Shown here piece after piece: positions 17,587-26,954 of a DNA stretch of 64,000 nucleotides. The stretch lies in contig NC_010694.1 of assembly GCF_000026185.1 (NCBI RefSeq), positions 2,790,001-2,854,000 on the forward strand, given 5' to 3'. Source of the DNA: Erwinia tasmaniensis Et1/99. GTDB lineage: Bacteria; Pseudomonadota; Gammaproteobacteria; Enterobacterales; Enterobacteriaceae. A program made the position numbers and the translations under genes. Position 1 is the first letter of the stretch; every line of letters begins with the position of its first letter. Under the pieces are notes generated by a model that saw nothing but the letters and a program-made list of their open reading frames with translations, searched no databases and was not told the DNA's origin.

Positions 17587-19941
17587 CTATTTGGCAGTCA
17601 CAACCTGCATACCATTAGGCGCATTTTGCAGCGCCAGGGCTAACACTTCTTCGATACGTTTCACCGGGTGGATTTCCAGGTCGGCAATGACGTTTTCCGG
17701 GATTTCCTCAAGATCGCGCTTGTTTTCATCCGGGATCAGCACCGTTTTAATGCCACCGCGGTGGGCTGCCAGCAGTTTCTCTTTCAATCCACCAATAGGC
17801 AGAACCTGACCACGTAGCGTGATCTCACCAGTCATGGCAACATCAGCACGCACCGGATTACCGGTAAGGCAGGATACCAGCGCGGTACACATGGCGATAC
17901 CTGCGCTTGGACCATCCTTAGGCGTTGCCCCTTCAGGCACGTGTACGTGAATGTCACGTTTTTCGTAGAAATCACCGTTGATACCCAGTTTCTCTGCACG
18001 AGCACGCACGACCGTCAGCGCCGCCTGAATCGATTCTTGCATCACTTCACCCAACGAACCGGTGTAGGTCAGTTTGCCTTTGCCAGGAACGCAGGCGGTT
18101 TCGATGGTTAACAGATCGCCACCGACTTCAGTCCACGCCAGACCGGTAACCTGCCCTACACGGTTTTCGCTGTCGGCACGGCCGTAGTCATAACGCTGCA
18201 CGCCGAGATAATCTTTCAGGTTATCCGCGTTAATTTCAATATGCTTAACAGACTTGTCCATCAGCAGCGTTTTTACCGCTTTGCGGCACAGCTTGGACAG
18301 TTCACGCTCCAGGCTACGCACACCCGCCTCACGCGTGTAGTAACGAATAATGCCAACGATAGCGCTATCGTCAACGGTCAGCTCGTGTTCTTTCAACGCG
18401 TTGCGTTCGATTTGCTTCGACAGCAGGTGCTGTTTGGCGATATTGAGCTTTTCGTCTTCGGTGTAGCCGGAAAGACGGATCACTTCCATACGGTCCAGTA
18501 GCGGAGCCGGAATATTCATCGAGTTAGACGTCGCAACAAACATCACGTCAGAAAGATCGTAATCGACTTCCAGATAGTGATCGTTGAAGGCGATGTTTTG
18601 TTCCGGATCGAGCACTTCCAGCAGTGCGGAGGCGGGGTCGCCACGCATATCCGACGACATTTTGTCAATTTCATCCAGCAGGAACAGCGGGTTTTTTACC
18701 CCTACTTTCGCCATTTTCTGGATTAGCTTGCCCGGCATCGAACCAATATAGGTACGACGATGCCCGCGGATCTCGGCTTCATCACGCACACCACCCAGCG
18801 CCATACGCACGTATTTGCGCCCGGTCGCTTTGGCTATGGACTGTCCGAGGGATGTTTTACCCACGCCAGGAGGTCCAACGAGGCACAGGATAGGGCCTTT
18901 AATTTTGCTGACGCGACTCTGCACAGCCAAATATTCGAGGATGCGATCTTTGACACGTTCCAGGCCGAAGTGGTCAGTATCCAGCGTTTCCTGCGCTTTC
19001 TGCAGGTCTTTTTTCACCTTGCTGCGCGCATTCCACGGTACCTGCACCATCCAGTCAATGTAACCACGAACCACGGTCGCTTCTGCCGACATCGGCGACA
19101 TCATTTTTAGCTTTTGCAGTTCGGCTTCGGTTTTTTCACGCGCTTCTTTCGGCATTTTGGCCGCATCGATTTTGCGTTTCAGCGCTTCATTTTCGTCCGG
19201 CGCATCGTCCATCTCGCCAAGCTCTTTCTGAATCGCCTTCATTTGCTCATTCAGATAGTATTCACGCTGACTTTTTTCCATCTGCTTTTTAACGCGATTG
19301 CGGATACGTTTCTCAACCTGCAGCAGGTCGATTTCCGATTCCATCATCGCCATCAGATATTCCAGACGCTCATTGACGTCTGACATTTCCAGCACCGACT
19401 GTTTATCCGCCAGCTTCAAAGGCATATGGGCGGCAACGGTATCAGCAAGGCGCACCGCGTCTTCAATGCTGTTAAGTGAAGTCAGGACTTCCGGCGGGAT
19501 CTTTTTGTTCAGTTTGATATAGCCTTCAAACTGATTAATCGCCGTACGCACCAGCACTTCCTGCTCGCGTTCTTCAATTTCCGGTGACGTCAGATACTCC
19601 GCCTGGGCGCTAAAATGATCGCCGTTATCGGATAAGGTCGTGATGCGCGCGCGCTGTAATCCTTCCACCAGCACTTTAACCGTGCCATCCGGCAGCTTTA
19701 GCATCTGCAAAATGGAGGCAACGGTTCCGACTGAGAAGAGGTCGTTAATACCAGGCTCATCCGTTGAAGCTTCTTTCTGAGCGACCAGCATGATCTTTTT
19801 GTCATGATCCATGGCGGCTTCAAGGCAGCGAATTGATTTTTCACGACCGACAAACAACGGAATGACCATGTGCGGATAAACCACTACGTCACGCAACGGC
19901 AACACAGGGATTTCAATGCGTTCAGAACGCTCAGGATTCAT
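17587..19941 (-). CDS. lon: ATP-dependent protease Lon
   Basis: Cytoplasmic AAA+ serine protease of 784 residues, full length. The N-terminal substrate domain occupies about residues 1-300. The AAA+ module has Walker [10 protein letters not shown] and Walker [10 protein letters not shown]. The proteolytic domain contains the catalytic serine in PKDGPSAG (about 679) and the lysine in [14 protein letters not shown] (about 722). It degrades misfolded proteins and regulators such as capsule and cell-division control proteins. It has its own heat-shock-type promoter at 20028-20055 and is followed by hupB. Confidence 0.98.
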   Translation of the reverse strand: MNPERSERIEIPVLPLRDVVVYPHMVIPLFVGREKSIRCLEAAMDHDKKIMLVAQKEASTDEPGINDLFSVGTVASILQMLKLPDGTVKVLVEGLQRARITTLSDNGDHFSAQAEYLTSPEIEEREQEVLVRTAINQFEGYIKLNKKIPPEVLTSLNSIEDAVRLADTVAAHMPLKLADKQSVLEMSDVNERLEYLMAMMESEIDLLQVEKRIRNRVKKQMEKSQREYYLNEQMKAIQKELGEMDDAPDENEALKRKIDAAKMPKEAREKTEAELQKLKMMSPMSAEATVVRGYIDWMVQVPWNARSKVKKDLQKAQETLDTDHFGLERVKDRILEYLAVQSRVSKIKGPILCLVGPPGVGKTSLGQSIAKATGRKYVRMALGGVRDEAEIRGHRRTYIGSMPGKLIQKMAKVGVKNPLFLLDEIDKMSSDMRGDPASALLEVLDPEQNIAFNDHYLEVDYDLSDVMFVATSNSMNIPAPLLDRMEVIRLSGYTEDEKLNIAKQHLLSKQIERNALKEHELTVDDSAIVGIIRYYTREAGVRSLERELSKLCRKAVKTLLMDKSVKHIEINADNLKDYLGVQRYDYGRADSENRVGQVTGLAWTEVGGDLLTIETACVPGKGKLTYTGSLGEVMQESIQAALTVVRARAEKLGINGDFYEKRDIHVHVPEGATPKDGPSAGIAMCTALVSCLTGNPVRADVAMTGEITLRGQVLPIGGLKEKLLAAHRGGIKTVLIPDENKRDLEEIPENVIADLEIHPVKRIEEVLALALQNAPNGMQVVTAK

Positions 19942-20027
19942 AGAGCTCTCTCTTAGTTTAATTTCCGCCAGGGTAAGGGGACCGCATCATCCAGGATAAG
20001 GTGCGGTACAACCCACAGGTACCTGAG

Positions 20028-20055
20028 TATATGGGGATGAATGGAATAGATTCAA
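20028..20055 (-). promoter_or_regulatory. Sigma-32 (heat-shock) promoter of lon
   Basis: On the minus strand TTGAA (20051-20055) and CCCCATATA (20028-20036) are 14 bases apart, matching the sigma-32 pattern CTTGAA-N13-15-CCCCATNT. The -10 sequence is the same as in the E. coli lon promoter. Confidence 0.82.
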
Positions 20056-20079
20056 TGTCGAGGTTATGAGAAAAGTAAA

Positions 20080-20100
20080 AGGGGGGAATATTTCCCCCCT
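20080..20100 (-). terminator. Terminator of the lon-proximal clpX
   Basis: AGGGGGGAA and TTCCCCCCT form a stem around TAT. On the minus strand TTTTACTTTTC follows. It separates this clpX from the lon promoter. Confidence 0.85.
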
Positions 20101-20131
20101 GAGCCTTAACTCACTGGAATGATTTGGTTAT

Positions 20132-21406
20132 TTATTCACCAGATACATGCTGAACGTCCGGTTTGCCGTAAATCAGCAACGGCTCGCTTTCTCCGGCAAT
20201 AACCGATTCGTCAATGACCACTTTTTCCACGTCATCCACCGACGGCAAATCGTACATGGTGTTCAGCAGCGCGGCCTCAACGATTGAACGCAGCCCGCGC
20301 GCGCCGGTTTTGCGCAGCATCGCCTTGTTGGCGATGGCCTTCAGCGCCTCTTCCCGGAACTCCAGCTCCACGCCTTCCAGATTAAACAGCGCCTGGTACT
20401 GCTTGGTCAGCGCATTTTTCGGCTCGCGCAGGATCTGGATCAGTGCTTCTTCGCTCAGCTCGGTCAGCGTCGCCACCACCGGAAGACGTCCGATAAATTC
20501 CGGGATCAGGCCGAATTTAATCAGGTCTTCAGGCTCCACCTGCGCCAGCAGCTCGCCTTCCGTTGCCTTCTCTGACTTGCCCTTCACCGATGCACCAAAG
20601 CCGATGCCGCTGCCGCTGTCCACGCGCTGCGAAACCACCTTGTCCAGTCCGGCAAACGCGCCGCCGCAGATAAACAGGATTTTCGAGGTGTCCACCTGCA
20701 GAAACTCCTGCTGCGGATGCTTACGCCCGCCCTGCGGGGGAACCGCGGCCACCGTTCCTTCAATCAGCTTCAGCAGCGCCTGCTGAACGCCCTCGCCCGA
20801 CACGTCGCGGGTAATCGACGGGTTGTCCGACTTGCGCGAAATCTTGTCGATTTCATCGATGTAGACGATGCCACGCTGCGCCTTCTGCACGTCATAATCG
20901 CACTTCTGCAGCAGCTTCTGAATGATGTTTTCCACGTCTTCACCCACGTAGCCCGCTTCGGTCAGCGTGGTGGCATCCGCCATGGTGAACGGCACGTCAA
21001 GCAGCCGTGCCATCGTCTCGGCGAGCAGGGTTTTACCGCTTCCCGTTGGGCCTATCAGCAGAATGTTGCTTTTACCCAGCTCGATACCGTTGCTGGTGTC
21101 GCCGTTACGCAGACGCTTATAGTGGTTGTAGACCGCGACCGACAGCACCTTCTTGGCGCGCTCCTGACCGATAACGTAATCGTCAAGATGGTGGCGGATC
21201 TCATGCGGCGTGGGCAGCGAACTGCGCTCGCGGTGCGGTGCAATCTCTTTGATCTCTTCGCGAATGATGTCGTTGCATAAGTCAACGCACTCATCGCAGA
21301 TGTATACTGACGGGCCGGCAATCAGCTTACGCACTTCATGCTGGCTTTTGCCGCAAAAAGAGCAGTACAGCAGCTTCCCTGAACCGTCCTTGCGTTTGTC
21401 TGTCAT
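20132..21406 (-). CDS. clpX: ClpX unfoldase, lon-proximal copy
   Basis: AAA+ unfoldase that delivers substrates to ClpP; 424 residues. The N-terminal zinc-binding domain has C15, C18, C37 and C40. Walker A GPTGSGKT, the pore loop GYVG, the ClpP-docking IGF loop (about 268-270) and the sensor regions are all intact. It differs from the second copy (22386-23660) at only ten bases from 20185 to the start codon, with one amino-acid change (Ile36 versus Val). The last ~19 codons are clearly different. Its tail PLLIYGKP resembles E. coli ClpX more than the other copy does. It is transcribed divergently from the ClpP-like gene at 21718 and is not downstream of the canonical clpP. Confidence 0.95.
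   Translation of the reverse strand: MTDKRKDGSGKLLYCSFCGKSQHEVRKLIAGPSVYICDECVDLCNDIIREEIKEIAPHRERSSLPTPHEIRHHLDDYVIGQERAKKVLSVAVYNHYKRLRNGDTSNGIELGKSNILLIGPTGSGKTLLAETMARLLDVPFTMADATTLTEAGYVGEDVENIIQKLLQKCDYDVQKAQRGIVYIDEIDKISRKSDNPSITRDVSGEGVQQALLKLIEGTVAAVPPQGGRKHPQQEFLQVDTSKILFICGGAFAGLDKVVSQRVDSGSGIGFGASVKGKSEKATEGELLAQVEPEDLIKFGLIPEFIGRLPVVATLTELSEEALIQILREPKNALTKQYQALFNLEGVELEFREEALKAIANKAMLRKTGARGLRSIVEAALLNTMYDLPSVDDVEKVVIDESVIAGESEPLLIYGKPDVQHVSGE
20185..21406 (-). repeat. Near-identical ~1.2 kb repeat, copy 1 (within clpX)
   Basis: This stretch pairs with 22439-23660 at an offset of 2254 bases. Differences are only at 20279, 20285, 20317, 20444, 20573, 20897, 21301, 21302, 21389 and 21398. 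Identity stops sharply on both sides: the last ~53 bases of the gene and everything upstream of the ATG are different. Confidence 0.95.
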
Positions 21407-21717
21407 CGGTTAGCCTCATACCTGGTTCACAACGGAACTGAAATGTTCTGTCGCAATTAACTCCTGCTGAATCTTAATATAGTTCATTTTCCCGTTAAAC
21501 TGGGACAACAGCACAATATTCCACCATGTGCAGTGCTCAGAAAGGCCATTTTGCATGTTATTTGGCGACATTGCGCTAAAGCAGAAAAATTAGAGGTGAA
21601 CTTCGCTTAACATGCTGTTTTAAATAATAAATAAGCGGAAACATTCGACTTGATTTAGCTGCTAACTGGATTATGCTAAACTCTGGTCACTTTAAATGAA
21701 TCCGACGGAGTCTAAGC
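21407..21717. other. Divergent intergenic region between clpX copy 1 and the ClpP-like gene
   Basis: 311 bases without a gene, AT-rich in the half next to the ClpP-like gene. It must hold promoters for both directions. A rightward promoter is described at 21650-21677. Leftward, a TATATT hexamer is visible but no convincing -35. I see no sigma-32 motif for either gene and no hairpin with a U-tract. Confidence 0.5.
21650..21677 (+). promoter_or_regulatory. Candidate promoter of the ClpP-like gene
   Basis: TTGATT (21650-21655) and TATGCT (21672-21677) are 16 bases apart, a fair sigma-70 pattern about 40 bases before the start codon at 21718. Confidence 0.45.
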
Positions 21718-22314
21718 ATGTCTGAAGAGCCAGAGAAAAAAGAAGAAAACGGCCAGGAAGAGAAGAGCTCTGCGCTGGCAGTGAATAAACTGTTGCAGTC
21801 ACGCTCTATTATCATTTCAGGTGAGATTAACCAGGCGCTCGCCGAGAAAGTGACGGCTCAACTGCTGATCCTCCAGGAAATGGGCGATGAACCCATCAAG
21901 CTGTTTATCAACAGCCAGGGGGGCCATGTTGAAGCCGGCGACACCATCCATGACATGATTAGGTTTGTCAGACCTGAAGTGCTGGTTATCGGTACGGGTT
22001 GGGTGGCCAGCGCCGGTATCACTATTTTCCTCGCGGCCAACAAAGAAAACCGTTATACGCTGCCAAATACCCGCTTTATGATCCACCAACCGCTGGGCGG
22101 CGTACGCGGTAAGGTTTCAGATATTGAGATTGAGGCGAAAGAGCTGCTGCGCGCGCGCGCGCGTATCAATCAGCTTATCAGTAATGCGACAGGCCAACCG
22201 CTGGAGAAGGTGGAAAAGGATACGGACAGTAACTACTGGATGAGTCCGGAACAGGCGATTGATTACGGGATCGCCACCCACGTCATCACTTCGTGGAACG
22301 AGCTGAAGGCGTAA
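21718..22314 (+). CDS. Second ClpP-type serine protease (ClpP2-like)
   Basis: A 198-residue member of the ClpP family that is clearly different from the canonical ClpP at 23758. The catalytic triad is intact: Ser98 in GWVASAG, His123 in FMIHQPLGG and Asp168 in EKDTD. The canonical propeptide and axial-loop region is replaced by a highly charged Glu/Lys N-terminus (residues 2-17), so ClpX docking and gating may differ. Distinctive segments are INSQGGHVEAGDTIHDMIRF and YWMSPEQAIDYGI. It resembles the divergent ClpP2 proteins known in other proteobacteria such as pseudomonads. It lies head-to-head with one clpX and tail-to-tail with the other, inside the region that is simply clpP-clpX-lon in E. 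coli. ACGGAG precedes the ATG. Confidence 0.92.
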   Translation: MSEEPEKKEENGQEEKSSALAVNKLLQSRSIIISGEINQALAEKVTAQLLILQEMGDEPIKLFINSQGGHVEAGDTIHDMIRFVRPEVLVIGTGWVASAGITIFLAANKENRYTLPNTRFMIHQPLGGVRGKVSDIEIEAKELLRARARINQLISNATGQPLEKVEKDTDSNYWMSPEQAIDYGIATHVITSWNELKA

Positions 22315-22332
22315 TGCGCTTTAGCCTGATAT

Positions 22333-22367
22333 AAAAACGGCCCGCTTCTGACTGGCGGGCCGTTTTT
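22333..22367. terminator. Bidirectional terminator between ClpP-like gene and second clpX
   Basis: AAAAACGGCCCGC and GCGGGCCGTTTTT form a perfect 13-base stem with a nine-base loop. A/T runs on both sides make it a good terminator for both convergent genes. Confidence 0.92.
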
Positions 22368-22385
22368 ATTTGCATAACAAATGGA

Positions 22386-23660
22386 TTATTCTCCAGATGC
22401 CTGCTGCGTGTCTGCCTTACGATAAATCAGCTGCGGATCGCTTTCTCCGGCAATAACCGATTCGTCAATGACCACTTTTTCCACGTCATCCACCGACGGC
22501 AAATCGTACATGGTGTTCAGCAGCGCGGCCTCGACGATCGAACGCAGCCCGCGCGCGCCGGTTTTGCGCAACATCGCCTTGTTGGCGATGGCCTTCAGCG
22601 CCTCTTCCCGGAACTCCAGCTCCACGCCTTCCAGATTAAACAGCGCCTGGTACTGCTTGGTCAGCGCATTTTTCGGCTCGCGCAGGATCTGGATCAGCGC
22701 TTCTTCGCTCAGCTCGGTCAGCGTCGCCACCACCGGAAGACGTCCGATAAATTCCGGGATCAGGCCGAATTTAATCAGGTCTTCAGGCTCCACCTGCGCC
22801 AGCAGCTCGCCTTCCGTTGCCTTCTCGGACTTGCCCTTCACCGATGCACCAAAGCCGATGCCGCTGCCGCTGTCCACGCGCTGCGAAACCACCTTGTCCA
22901 GTCCGGCAAACGCGCCGCCGCAGATAAACAGGATTTTCGAGGTGTCCACCTGCAGAAACTCCTGCTGCGGATGCTTACGCCCGCCCTGCGGGGGAACCGC
23001 GGCCACCGTTCCTTCAATCAGCTTCAGCAGCGCCTGCTGAACGCCCTCGCCCGACACGTCGCGGGTAATCGACGGGTTGTCCGACTTGCGCGAAATCTTG
23101 TCGATTTCATCGATGTAGACGATGCCACGCTGCGCCTTCTGCACGTCATAGTCGCACTTCTGCAGCAGCTTCTGAATGATGTTTTCCACGTCTTCACCCA
23201 CGTAGCCCGCTTCGGTCAGCGTGGTGGCATCCGCCATGGTGAACGGCACGTCAAGCAGCCGTGCCATCGTCTCGGCGAGCAGGGTTTTACCGCTTCCCGT
23301 TGGGCCTATCAGCAGAATGTTGCTTTTACCCAGCTCGATACCGTTGCTGGTGTCGCCGTTACGCAGACGCTTATAGTGGTTGTAGACCGCGACCGACAGC
23401 ACCTTCTTGGCGCGCTCCTGACCGATAACGTAATCGTCAAGATGGTGGCGGATCTCATGCGGCGTGGGCAGCGAACTGCGCTCGCGGTGCGGTGCAATCT
23501 CTTTGATCTCTTCGCGAATGATGTCGTTGCATAAGTCAACGCACTCATCGCAGACATATACTGACGGGCCGGCAATCAGCTTACGCACTTCATGCTGGCT
23601 TTTGCCGCAAAAAGAGCAGTACAGCAGCTTCCCTGAACCGTCTTTGCGTTTATCTGTCAT
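22386..23660 (-). CDS. clpX: ClpX unfoldase, clpP-proximal copy
   Basis: Second full-length ClpX, 424 residues, with the same zinc fingers (C15, C18, C37, C40), Walker A GPTGSGKT, pore loop GYVG and IGF loop as the copy at 20132. It sits 97 bases downstream of the canonical clpP on the same strand, the usual operon position. GAGAGGGAAG precedes the ATG. The C-terminal tail ([17 protein letters not shown]) differs from copy 1 and departs from the E. coli tail at PLLIYGKP. Since the body is essentially identical to copy 1, recent duplication or ongoing gene conversion is likely. Both copies appear functional. Confidence 0.95.
   Translation of the reverse strand: MTDKRKDGSGKLLYCSFCGKSQHEVRKLIAGPSVYVCDECVDLCNDIIREEIKEIAPHRERSSLPTPHEIRHHLDDYVIGQERAKKVLSVAVYNHYKRLRNGDTSNGIELGKSNILLIGPTGSGKTLLAETMARLLDVPFTMADATTLTEAGYVGEDVENIIQKLLQKCDYDVQKAQRGIVYIDEIDKISRKSDNPSITRDVSGEGVQQALLKLIEGTVAAVPPQGGRKHPQQEFLQVDTSKILFICGGAFAGLDKVVSQRVDSGSGIGFGASVKGKSEKATEGELLAQVEPEDLIKFGLIPEFIGRLPVVATLTELSEEALIQILREPKNALTKQYQALFNLEGVELEFREEALKAIANKAMLRKTGARGLRSIVEAALLNTMYDLPSVDDVEKVVIDESVIAGESDPQLIYRKADTQQASGE
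22439..23660 (-). repeat. Near-identical ~1.2 kb repeat, copy 2 (within clpX)
   Basis: Partner of 20185-21406, in the same orientation, about 1.0 kb away from it. Ten mismatches, nine of them synonymous. Direct repeats of this length allow deletion or amplification of the ClpP-like gene between them by homologous recombination. Confidence 0.95.
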
Positions 23661-23757
23661 TTACTTCCCTCTCATTGTCGCGCTTATCTTCCCACCGGGG
23701 GAGTACAAGCAGACCGCGGCCGGCGAAGGCAACGGTTATCTGTCAGCACAGACTTAA

Positions 23758-24381
23758 TCAATTACGCTGGGCTAAGACTGAATCCACTAAACCATATTCC
23801 ACGGACTCACTGGCCGACAGGAAGCGATCGCGATTGGTATCGCGCTCAATGGTTTCAATCGTCTGGCCGGTATGTTTTGCCATCAGCTCATTCATCATCT
23901 GTTTGGTTTTGATGATTTCGCGCGCATGAATATCAATATCTGAAGCCTGGCCCTGGAAGCCGCCCAAAGGCTGGTGGATCATGACGCGTGAATTAGGCAG
24001 GCAGTAACGCTTACCTTTTGCGCCAGCAGTCAGTAGGAAGGCTCCCATAGAACAGGCCTGCCCCATACAGATAGTGCTGACGTCAGGTTTAATGAACTGC
24101 ATAGTATCGTAAATTGACATACCTGCGGTAATCACGCCACCGGGAGAATTGATATAAAGATGGATATCTTTTTCTGGATTCTCCGCTTCCAGGAACAGCA
24201 TCTGCGCGACGATCAGGTTAGCCATATGGTCTTCAACCTGACCGGTCAGGAAAATAATGCGCTCTTTAAGTAGGCGCGAGTAGATGTCGTATGAACGCTC
24301 TCCGCGAGAGGTTTGTTCGACCACCATTGGCACCAAGGCCATATGAGGTGCTGTTAGTTCACGTTCGCCACTGTATGACAT
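23758..24381 (-). CDS. clpP: ATP-dependent Clp protease proteolytic subunit ClpP (canonical)
   Basis: Tetradecameric serine protease, 207 residues as in E. coli. The N-terminal propeptide region ([20 protein letters not shown]) is present. The catalytic serine is in MGQACSMGA, histidine in VMIHQPLGG and aspartate in IERDTNRD. The ATG at 24381 is supported by CAGGAG; a longer frame to 24405 is ignored. It works with ClpX or ClpA. clpX copy 2 follows in the same operon, a sigma-32-like promoter lies upstream, and tig precedes it as in E. coli. Confidence 0.97.
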   Translation of the reverse strand: MSYSGERELTAPHMALVPMVVEQTSRGERSYDIYSRLLKERIIFLTGQVEDHMANLIVAQMLFLEAENPEKDIHLYINSPGGVITAGMSIYDTMQFIKPDVSTICMGQACSMGAFLLTAGAKGKRYCLPNSRVMIHQPLGGFQGQASDIDIHAREIIKTKQMMNELMAKHTGQTIETIERDTNRDRFLSASESVEYGLVDSVLAQRN

Positions 24382-24519
24382 TACCGTCTCCTGGATATAT
24401 TTCATTAGGCAACACTCTGTCGCGATTCTACTTGAGAGCGTTCAGGAACACTACGATTCCTGGCCTGACTACCCGATGCCATCCGGACAATGATCGGGCC
24501 CGATGACTTCATTGTAACC

Positions 24520-24548
24520 ATTTGGGGATCTTCCCCTGCTATTTCAAG
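24520..24548 (-). promoter_or_regulatory. Sigma-32-like promoter of clpP-clpX
   Basis: On the minus strand CTTGAA (24543-24548) and CCCCAAAT (24520-24527) are 15 bases apart, close to the sigma-32 consensus. The E. coli clpP operon is likewise heat-shock controlled. Confidence 0.7.
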
Positions 24549-24661
24549 CATAACAACGTTTTTATCAACTGCTAACCTGGAAAACAGCTTAACGGGTAAT
24601 TTGCGGATTAAATGCGCAAATAACTGGCAAAAGTACCAGTTTGTCACACCATAAAAAGTAA

Positions 24662-24689
24662 AAGCCCGCAACCAAAAGGTTGCGGGCTT
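24662..24689 (-). terminator. Terminator of tig
   Basis: AAGCCCGCAACC and GGTTGCGGGCTT form a perfect 12-base stem with an AAAA loop. On the minus strand TTTTACTTTTTA follows, a strong intrinsic terminator 25 bases after the tig stop. Confidence 0.92.
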
Positions 24690-24713
24690 AAGTGACTGCC
24701 GGAAAAATTTAAA

Positions 24714-26018
24714 TCAGGCCGTAGCGGTCTGGTTCATCAGTTCCTGGAAGTTTGTTGCTTTTTCCGTCACTTTTGCTTTTTCCAGCACGGCTTCAACAGC
24801 CTGCTCTTCCAACGCAACGTTACGCATATTGTTCATCAGCTCGTTGTTTTTGCTGTAGAACTCGATCACTTCTGATGGATCTTCGTAAGCTGAAGCCATC
24901 TCTTCGATCAATGCGTTAACGCGGGTTTCGTCAGCTTTTAACTCGTGAGTGCGAATAACTTCACCCAGCAGAAGACCCACCACTACGCGGCGTTTTGCCT
25001 GCTCTTCAAACAGTTCACGAGGAAGTTCAAGAGCCTGCTTCTCATCGCCACCGAAGCGCTGTGCTGCCTGGCGCTTAAGAACGTCAATCTCACCGTCAAC
25101 CAGCGCGGCAGGAACGTCGATATCGTTAGCTTTTACCAGACCGTCAATTGCCTGAGTCTTCACGCGGTTACGCACGGCACCTTTCAGTTCACGCTGCATG
25201 TTCTTACGAACTTCTGCACGCAGACCGTCCAGAGAACCCGCTTCAACGCCGAAACGTTTAATGAATTCTTCAGTTAGCTCTGGCAGTTCACGTTCTTCAA
25301 CTTTCTTCAGCACGATGTCAAACTTCGCTGCTTTACCTTTCAGGTTTTCAGCGTGGTAGTCTTCCGGGAAGTTGACGTCGATAGTGAAAGTTTCGCCCGC
25401 TTTGTGGCCAACAACGCCCTCTTCGAAGCCTGGGATCATACGACCCTGGCCCATCGCCAGTACGAAATCGGACGCTTTGCCGCCTTCAAACTCTTCACCG
25501 TCTACAGAACCGCTGAAATCGATGGTTGCGCGATCTTCGGCTGTCGCTGCGGCATCGGTTTCTTTCCAGGTGGCCTGCTGCTTGCGCAGAGTTTCCAGCA
25601 TGGTATCAACGTCAGCTTCTGTGACTTCAACAACCGGTTTTTCAACTTCGATTGCATCCAGCCCCTGCAGCTCAACTTCTGGGTAAACTTCAAACTCGGC
25701 AGAGAAGGTAAAGTCTTCACCGATTTTGTACTCGCCCGGCACGTACTGAGGCGAGCCAGCCGGGTTAATTTTTTCTTTGATGATCGCATCAACAAAGTTA
25801 CGCTGCATCAGATCGCCCAGCACGTCCTGGCGAACGGAAGCACCGTAACGCTGTGCCACTACGGTCATCGGCACTTTGCCTTTACGGAAACCATCGATGC
25901 GTACTTTCTTAGCTACGCTGACCAGCTCACTTTTCACCGCGTTTTCGATCACATCTTTATCAACGGTAATCGTTACGCGACGGCCCAGGCCCTGAGTTGT
26001 TTCTACTGAAACTTGCAT
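24714..26018 (-). CDS. tig: Trigger factor
   Basis: Ribosome-bound chaperone and peptidyl-prolyl isomerase of 434 residues. The ribosome-binding tail carries the signature GFRKGKVP (about 43-50). The FKBP-type isomerase domain is about 150-245 and the C-terminal arm region extends to the end. Length and order (bolA, tig, clpP) match E. coli. A candidate sigma-70 promoter lies about 160 bases upstream. Confidence 0.98.
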   Translation of the reverse strand: MQVSVETTQGLGRRVTITVDKDVIENAVKSELVSVAKKVRIDGFRKGKVPMTVVAQRYGASVRQDVLGDLMQRNFVDAIIKEKINPAGSPQYVPGEYKIGEDFTFSAEFEVYPEVELQGLDAIEVEKPVVEVTEADVDTMLETLRKQQATWKETDAAATAEDRATIDFSGSVDGEEFEGGKASDFVLAMGQGRMIPGFEEGVVGHKAGETFTIDVNFPEDYHAENLKGKAAKFDIVLKKVEERELPELTEEFIKRFGVEAGSLDGLRAEVRKNMQRELKGAVRNRVKTQAIDGLVKANDIDVPAALVDGEIDVLKRQAAQRFGGDEKQALELPRELFEEQAKRRVVVGLLLGEVIRTHELKADETRVNALIEEMASAYEDPSEVIEFYSKNNELMNNMRNVALEEQAVEAVLEKAKVTEKATNFQELMNQTATA

Positions 26019-26375
26019 CTTATTACCTCAAAAAATCACGTGCTCGGTCAACTTCAGACGCATCCCGTATTTCATTGACAGGATGAATCTAACAACCGGG
26101 ACGGCTTCTGATGCCAGAATCTCATTCCCTGTTAACAAAAGCGTCCCGAAGACATAGCTGAAAAATAGACGCAGCATTATAGCGGCAACATCTTGACGAG
26201 TCGAGGCTCCACTATGAGTGGAACCGCGCAACTTCTTACATTTTTGTCATTTAAGCGCAATATTTTACCGCCAGCCGCTATTTTTTTGCTTAAGCGCGAA
26301 GGGAACACCTTAAAATCCGCGGGCGAATGGACAATAACGCCGTAACGTGCGGCGGCTGAACCGTTCACGAATCTG
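26019..26375. other. tig-bolA intergenic region
   Basis: 357 bases between bolA (ending at 26376) and tig, both on the minus strand. It contains the tig promoter described separately, a ~150-base tig leader, and an imperfect hairpin TCCACT/AGTGGA near 26211-26226. No supported gene; the open frames here are short and not protein-like. Confidence 0.5.
26176..26204 (-). promoter_or_regulatory. Candidate sigma-70 promoter of tig
   Basis: On the minus strand a perfect TATAAT (26176-26181) has TCGACT (26199-26204, four of six consensus bases) 17 bases upstream. Confidence 0.6.
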
Positions 26376-26690
26376 TCAGGCAAGCGTCCCGGCACCTCGG
26401 CAGTTGGGCGATGGCGGAACGCGACCCGGCAACTCGGCCCACTCCTTCGGCGTATAGCTGTGCAGCGCCAATGCGTGCACGCTGCCTGCCAGTTCATCGG
26501 CCAGCACGGCATAAATAGCGCGGTGTCGGGCGAGCGAGCGCTGGTCATTGAAGCTTTCACTAACGATAACCACTTTAAAATGGCTCTCCGCCCCCGCGGG
26601 CACGTTGTGACGATGGCTTTCATCCTGCACCTCGAGTTGCAGCGGAGAAAAAGCGGTACGTAACTTTTCTTCTATTTGTTCACGGATCAT
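26376..26690 (-). CDS. bolA: Transcriptional/morphology regulator BolA
   Basis: Small regulator of 104 residues induced in stationary phase and stress; also a partner of monothiol glutaredoxins in iron-sulfur metabolism. The conserved [15 protein letters not shown] and [13 protein letters not shown] segments are visible, with the class-typical histidine in HALALH. GGAGTC lies before the ATG at 26690; a longer frame to 26768 is ignored. It diverges from yajG. Confidence 0.95.
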   Translation of the reverse strand: MIREQIEEKLRTAFSPLQLEVQDESHRHNVPAGAESHFKVVIVSESFNDQRSLARHRAIYAVLADELAGSVHALALHSYTPKEWAELPGRVPPSPNCRGAGTLA

Positions 26691-26954
26691 TCCAAGACTC
26701 CTTTGATGCAGAAGGTCAGGCTTTATCCCCTGGCCATGGTCATATTTCAGATAAAACCGACTACGCATAACCCGCGTTATCTATACACAGTAAAAGGTGA
26801 GCCAACGCGGCGCCACGATGTATGGGTGCTAAGGTTCAACCGCCGGTGACAGGGGGGCCAATTTACCCGCGACAAGGGGTTCCTCTACAGGCAGGCAATG
26901 ATATGATGGCGAAAGTTTTGTCAGCAATACTTTTCACGTAATAGAGAAAAAAGC

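Larger units (their letters stand above)
24382..24713. other. clpP-tig intergenic region
   Basis: 332 bases. It contains the tig terminator (24662-24689) and a sigma-32-type promoter for clpP (24520-24548). The rest, from the promoter to the clpP start, is a leader of roughly 130 bases with no further structure that I can support. Confidence 0.6.

Noticed and set aside
20214..21280. Long open frames on the plus strand opposite clpX copy 1, repeated opposite copy 2 (22468-23534)
   Set aside because: They are conserved only because clpX itself is duplicated. Composition is typical of an antisense shadow of a GC-rich gene and there is no ribosome site.
24405..24671. Minus-strand frame of 88 codons between tig and clpP
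   Set aside because: It runs across the clpP sigma-32 promoter, lacks a ribosome site and resembles no protein.
26177..26623. Minus-strand frame of 148 codons across the bolA-tig gap
   Set aside because: It overlaps bolA in another frame, has an Arg/Ser/Pro-rich shadow composition and covers the tig promoter.
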